From Diphasiastrum complanatum (lineage: Eukaryota > Streptophyta > Lycopodiopsida > Lycopodiales > Lycopodiaceae), in contig CM055100.1 of NCBI GenBank assembly GCA_029204225.1, positions 20,533,589-20,597,588 on the forward strand: 64,000 nucleotides of DNA, written 5' to 3'. The notes below the pieces were generated by a model. It was not told where the DNA came from. It saw nothing but the letters and a program-made list of their open reading frames with translations, and searched no databases. The position numbers and the translations under genes are program-made. This document shows, piece by piece, positions 60,351-64,000 of this stretch (the stretch's first letter is position 1; each line of letters opens with the position of its first letter).

Positions 60351-61845
60351 TTTGACCAGAGAGGGGTTACAGAGGCACCTGGATTGCTTACAAGGCTTTT
60401 GTACTAGATGGGGACTAGGGGTGAACATTGTGAAGACCAAGGTTATGGTCTTCAACACTTCTCGAGCTTTCATGGAGCGTCAGGATCTCACTCTCGATGG
60501 ACAGACCCTAGAGGTAGTTTCTTCTTACACTTATTTGGGGATACTTTTCTCTGGACCTTTAGCATGCGAAAGGAAGCTACCACTCGACTTGGGAAGGGGC
60601 ATGCCTCCCTTGTTCAGCTAGAGCGGTTTTGCTTCAGGAAGTCCATTCGTTATGCTCGAAGTGTAGACTTTTTGATACTATTGTCACCCCCACAGCCTTG
60701 TATGTAGCAGAGACATGGTGTAGAGGTCTTCCCCATCACACTAGGCCAGTATCTCGTGACTATAGACCACCATGTTAGTTCGTATGATTCGGGCGAAGCC
60801 CTCTGTTCCACACGAGATCCTCCTTGCAAAGTTTGTCGTTCCACCTATTACTGCGTTTATTCAGAGAGTTTAGGCTCTTCCAGATGCAAATGGGAGATAT
60901 ACACAAATAGCACTTGCTTCCTCACATACATTACCTTCATAATCTAGGATACAGGTTGTCGTGGTTCTCTCATGCATCCCACTTCCTCCTTGAGTCATTT
61001 GATGTCTCCATTACAGAGCTCCCCTTAGGTACTCATCAGTATATCAGACGCTTCCCATGTCGGGTATATCTCGATCGTTCTTGGAGGCGACAACTTGGGG
61101 GTTAAGCCTGACGGACTCATTTCATTGAGCTAGACATAGCAGGGTTCCCAGTTTTGCCACACTATTTGGACTTGAGATTATCACACAACCTTAGATTTAC
61201 ATTGGGATAGCTCCGCGTATCATCACATCAGCTGCCTATTGAGACTGGGAGGTTCCATAGTATCACGAGAGAGGAGTGGATTTGCCAATTATGTTCCTTG
61301 GATGAGGTGGAGTCAGAGGAGCACTTTATCTTTAGGTGCCCTGTATACTATGAGATCAGAGGGAGATACCACTGTCTGTTTCGCGACACGCCCGTCACAC
61401 AATCACTCAGCCTATGAGGACTCCCGCTGCTCCTTCTCTAGAAGAAGACGACGGGACCAAGCATTTGGTGATGATGATGACGACTTACCCGCTCATAGAG
61501 ATCAGAAACAACGTCCCACTCATACTCATGTTGTAGCACGACTACTCAACCTATCATGAGGAGACCTCATCCTCCTAGACGACATCAACGACCACTAGCG
61601 GTCTGCCATGTTGCAACTTGTATTACATCTTTCTATAGCATCAGCAAGACAGGACTGGATGATAGTGTCATACATCATTCATGACATTTAGTCGTATCTA
61701 TGCTCCCACATATTTCATATTTCATATCTCATCACATTTATTTCAGTTCATAGTATTTAAATATGTTATTCCTGTTACTGTTTCAGAGATGTTTCATACG
61801 CTCCCACTGTTAGCACTTACTTGACATGTACATTTACTAGTCCGC
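60350..61845 (+). pseudogene. LINE reverse transcriptase C-terminal part and 3' end, copy D
   Basis: GLQRHLDCLQGFCTRWGLG, VNIVKTKVMVFNTSR and SYTYLGILFSGP (60380-60560) are the post-palm thumb blocks of a LINE RT. After damaged frames, SHQLPIET and WICQLC...EEHFIFRCPVYYEI (61225-61360) form the C-terminal CX2C...HX4C motif. The 3' end shows TTTCATACGCTCCCACTG and ACTTGACATGTACATTTACTAG (61790-61840) but stops before the TTAATAAA/CT tail. It is truncated at the left where it joins the hAT remnant. Confidence 0.8.
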
Positions 61846-61849
61846 CCTA

Positions 61850-62453
61850 CCCTGGTCCACGATGGCTGAATATTGATTGTCGGGTGTCCTACTGCCAGCG
61901 CCCAGCGCTCCATTTCTACCACATGGCTCCACGCAAGCGGGGGGGAGGTAACTCCCCCCACTCTCCATCGCGCCCTGCTGGCCCGAAAACCAACATCTCC
62001 ATCGCATCTAATCCACGCCATGCTGGCCCGGAATCCATCTCCATCGCGGGTCTGCCTGTTGTACTTGCTCCTACCATCATACCTACCCCAGGTGGAACCA
62101 TTGCGATTCACATCTGCATCTGGACAGTCCATCGCACCTACCTTTGATCCACCTTCACCTTCACGTTCTATTCCAGTTTGCAATCCCTATCTCTCCGTCA
62201 AATCCTATTCTTGCTAATAGTGAATGTTAGCGGATTCTAGAGAATCCCCAGATGTCGAGCCAAGCTGAGTATCTCTCACCCATGAACGAGGAGGTTTCAG
62301 AAGCAGGTGAGCAGAAGAAGCTGAGAGCCGAGCATGAGAGCCGAGGATTACTAGCTAGGATTACAATTATTTTCTATGTGAGCCTACATGGCGTATCTCA
62401 AAGAAGGAACGACCATGTAGGAGCTAATAATGTTCCTAAGCATTGTAAATAAG
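61850..62453. other. GC-rich segment of unknown origin
   Basis: Locally GC-rich, with Pro/Ser/Thr-rich frames on both strands (e.g. 61821-62147, 61794-62183) and no recognised motif. An ATG at about 61923 opens APRKRGGG..., which might be the start of a LINE or gag-like leader, but this is unsupported. Confidence 0.35.
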
Positions 62454-63323
62454 TGTAGACCCCCTTAAATAATTTAGAGTGAGCCACCTTTTCATGGTGA
62501 CCTCTAGTGGAAGGGCTATTTCCACTTGTAATTTCTAAATTATTGGAATTACCACTTAGGCTCCACATGGGCAGCCCTCTTGCTTATTTAAGGGCCCCCC
62601 TCTCTTGTGAGGGAGCTTATATTGTATTGTCATCTCTCTTGATTGAACAAAGAAGATCCTCCACGAGTTCTTGGCAATTGAGAAGCTCCTTGTTCATGGC
62701 TATCTTCTTGAGTGAATTCCTATGAACATGTTTTGATTTCTTGTTGTGAATGTGGATTAATTAGATTTCTTGCTTACTTTCTTGCAATGTGGAATGTAGA
62801 TGTGGATTAATTTCCTTGTTTGTTGATTTTGTAGTTTCAGCATGCATGTAAACTATATAGGCTGAGATTGTGGATCTGATCTTGCATATTCACTAACAAT
62901 CCTGTCCTTGATTGTTCTTGGGTATTCCAAGCATCAAGAAATGGGTGTTTCTTGATTCTTGGGTTGTAAGAATGCTGTTAGGAAGTTAGCTTTCTTGATT
63001 CTTGTTTCTCGTTGTGTAGCTTAATCATGTTATTGTATTGTTCCCTGATTTCTTAGGATAGTTTGGTTACATGGCTTGTAAATGCATGTAGTTGAGTGAA
63101 CGTAACCGTTTCATCCCACTGACAGGCTGGGAATACACATTGCAAACTGAGAAACATTTCTGCCTGAAAACCGTTCTAAACAAGAGGATTTAACTGTAAA
63201 GAACTAGCTTCTAGAAACTGGCAAAAACACCCGGTTTCCAGAGCGGTAACCACCTGAGACGTAACAAAGAAGAAGAAGAGAAGAGAAACCGTGTTCACAG
63301 ATTCTGGCTGGAATCTGTGAACA
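62454..63323 (+). mobile_element. Gypsy 5' LTR
   Basis: It starts TGTAGAC (left edge tentative) and ends TGTGAACA at 63323, immediately before the primer binding site. TATTTAAGGGCC (62583) is a possible TATA element, with a transcript start expected shortly after. The partner LTR would lie beyond the window. Confidence 0.6.
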
Positions 63324-63325
63324 TT

Positions 63326-63343
63326 TGGCGCCATTGCCGGGGA
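63326..63343 (+). other. Gypsy primer binding site
   Basis: TGGCGCCATTGCCGGGGA, differing by one base from the common plant gypsy site TGGCGCCGTTGCCGGGGA. It fixes the end of the LTR at 63323. Confidence 0.8.
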
Positions 63344-63344
63344 C

Positions 63345-63706
63345 CTCAACAAAGCCCCAATTATCTGCAGCAAGTCTTGGACAAGGTGAACCAATTATGG
63401 GACACGGCGTGCAAGGCCCAAGCAGGTGCTCCTACAAAGAAACCACGGGACGATGATGGAGCAGACAATAAGGACGGGCAAACCCGACCATCCGATGGTA
63501 GCTCGGGATCGGGTGGCCAGAGAGCCGAAGTTGCTTCCGGAGCTTTTCCCCTTCTCCCTCAGACTTTTAACCCCAAAAAGAAAGGGAGAGATTTGCCGCG
63601 GGTACGGGCTGTTAGAATCAATTGTGGTCCTGCTACAGCTGTATCTGCAGATTTAAAGACGTTGGGGAGGGGGGGGGGCATAATTCCCTTCCCTGCTCTT
63701 TGGTAG
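63345..63706 (+). pseudogene. Gypsy leader / gag N-terminal region (partial)
   Basis: The plus frame gives PNYLQQVLDKVNQLWDTACK followed by a basic/acidic linker and a Gly-Ser-rich stretch. Position after the primer binding site argues for gag, but no gag-domain motif is present. A run of G residues at 63668 and a stop at 63706 end it. Confidence 0.4.
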
Positions 63707-63749
63707 GGTACGGTTTGCTTTCTCCGCGAATTGGTTGTCGGAAGAGAAA

Positions 63750-64000
63750 GGGGGGGAAGTTACGAATGGAGCCACAGCTGATCTAGAGCTAAGTTATGAA
63801 AGCATCACATAAGCAAGACTTAAGCTATGAAGGCAGCACATAAGCAAGACTTAGCCCTAGAAAGCAGGAAAGAGAGAGATTAAGGAGACTAAAGAGAGAG
63901 ATCAATATCATCAGCTGAATAACAAATGACACAGTTTCCCTACTTATAGCCAAGAGGAAGCCCTAAAAGGAAGCTTCCGGTGGCTAGGGCCCAACTGGGA
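63750..64000 (-). mobile_element. Possible minus-strand LTR fragment at window edge
   Basis: On the minus strand GGCTATAAGTAGGGAAACTG (63956-63937) looks like an LTR TATA region, followed by a leader with AGCTGATGATATTGATCTCTC. The plus strand shows a direct repeat with GCATAAGCAAGACTTA-type units near 63806 and 63840. The remainder lies outside the window. Confidence 0.3.

Noticed and set aside
61794-62217. Pro/Ser-rich frames on both strands
   Set aside because: Overlapping frames on both strands of a GC-rich segment with no motif; not enough to call a gene.

Overview
The window is nuclear DNA from a land plant with a large, transposon-rich genome. Evidence: spliced genes with plant-type GT-AG introns, three recognisable plant genes (a chloroplast RAP-domain protein, a GH3 beta-glucosidase and a 6-phosphogluconolactonase), Ty1/copia and Ty3/gypsy remnants, a Helitron, hAT elements, LINE 3' ends and very long CT/GA microsatellites. 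The species cannot be fixed from sequence alone. Long repeat-filled introns and the microsatellite load would suit a non-flowering plant such as a fern, but that is inference.

Layout. 1-5.2 kb: decayed copia and gypsy pieces, including a gypsy 3' LTR start. 5.2-7.9 kb: no gene, but a dense CGTAA/TTACG motif array and a tandem duplication. 7.98-10.41 kb (+): RAP gene, two exons, last exon not securely found. 10.4-17.9 kb: unique-looking AT-rich DNA with a hAT-type non-autonomous element, a foldback element, CA and CT repeats. 17.9-20.1 kb (-): Helitron helicase remnant. 20.3-22.5 kb: three sets of local tandem duplications. 22.56-25.47 kb (-): complete nine-exon GH3 beta-glucosidase gene with a TATA box. 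25.6-28.8 kb: small duplications, no gene. 28.8-47.3 kb: gypsy, copia and hAT remnants in both orientations, an unrecognised open frame at 34.8-35.1 kb, and a 22-bp tandem array at 46.7 kb. 47.3-50.6 kb: nothing recognised. 50.59-57.82 kb (-): four C-terminal exons of a 6-phosphogluconolactonase gene whose introns hold LINE and copia insertions. 58.5-62 kb: hAT C-terminal half interrupted by a LINE. 62.45-64 kb: gypsy LTR, primer binding site and leader/gag start.

The genes do not form one pathway. RAP is expected to act in chloroplast rRNA maturation, the GH3 enzyme is secreted to the wall or apoplast, and 6-phosphogluconolactonase works in the oxidative pentose phosphate pathway. Most of the remaining sequence is mobile DNA with stops, frameshifts and decayed catalytic motifs.

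The best leads outside ordinary annotation are: a LINE family whose 3' end (conserved segment, then TTAATAAA) runs straight into CT microsatellites at three places, once as a tandem dimer; a non-autonomous element with 8-bp target duplications whose end matches the end of the decayed hAT transposon about 44 kb away; two unexplained short-motif arrays (CGTAA/TTACG at 6.9-7.3 kb, 22/44-bp TTTTCGAGG units at 46.7 kb); and a copia fragment whose internal order looks permuted.
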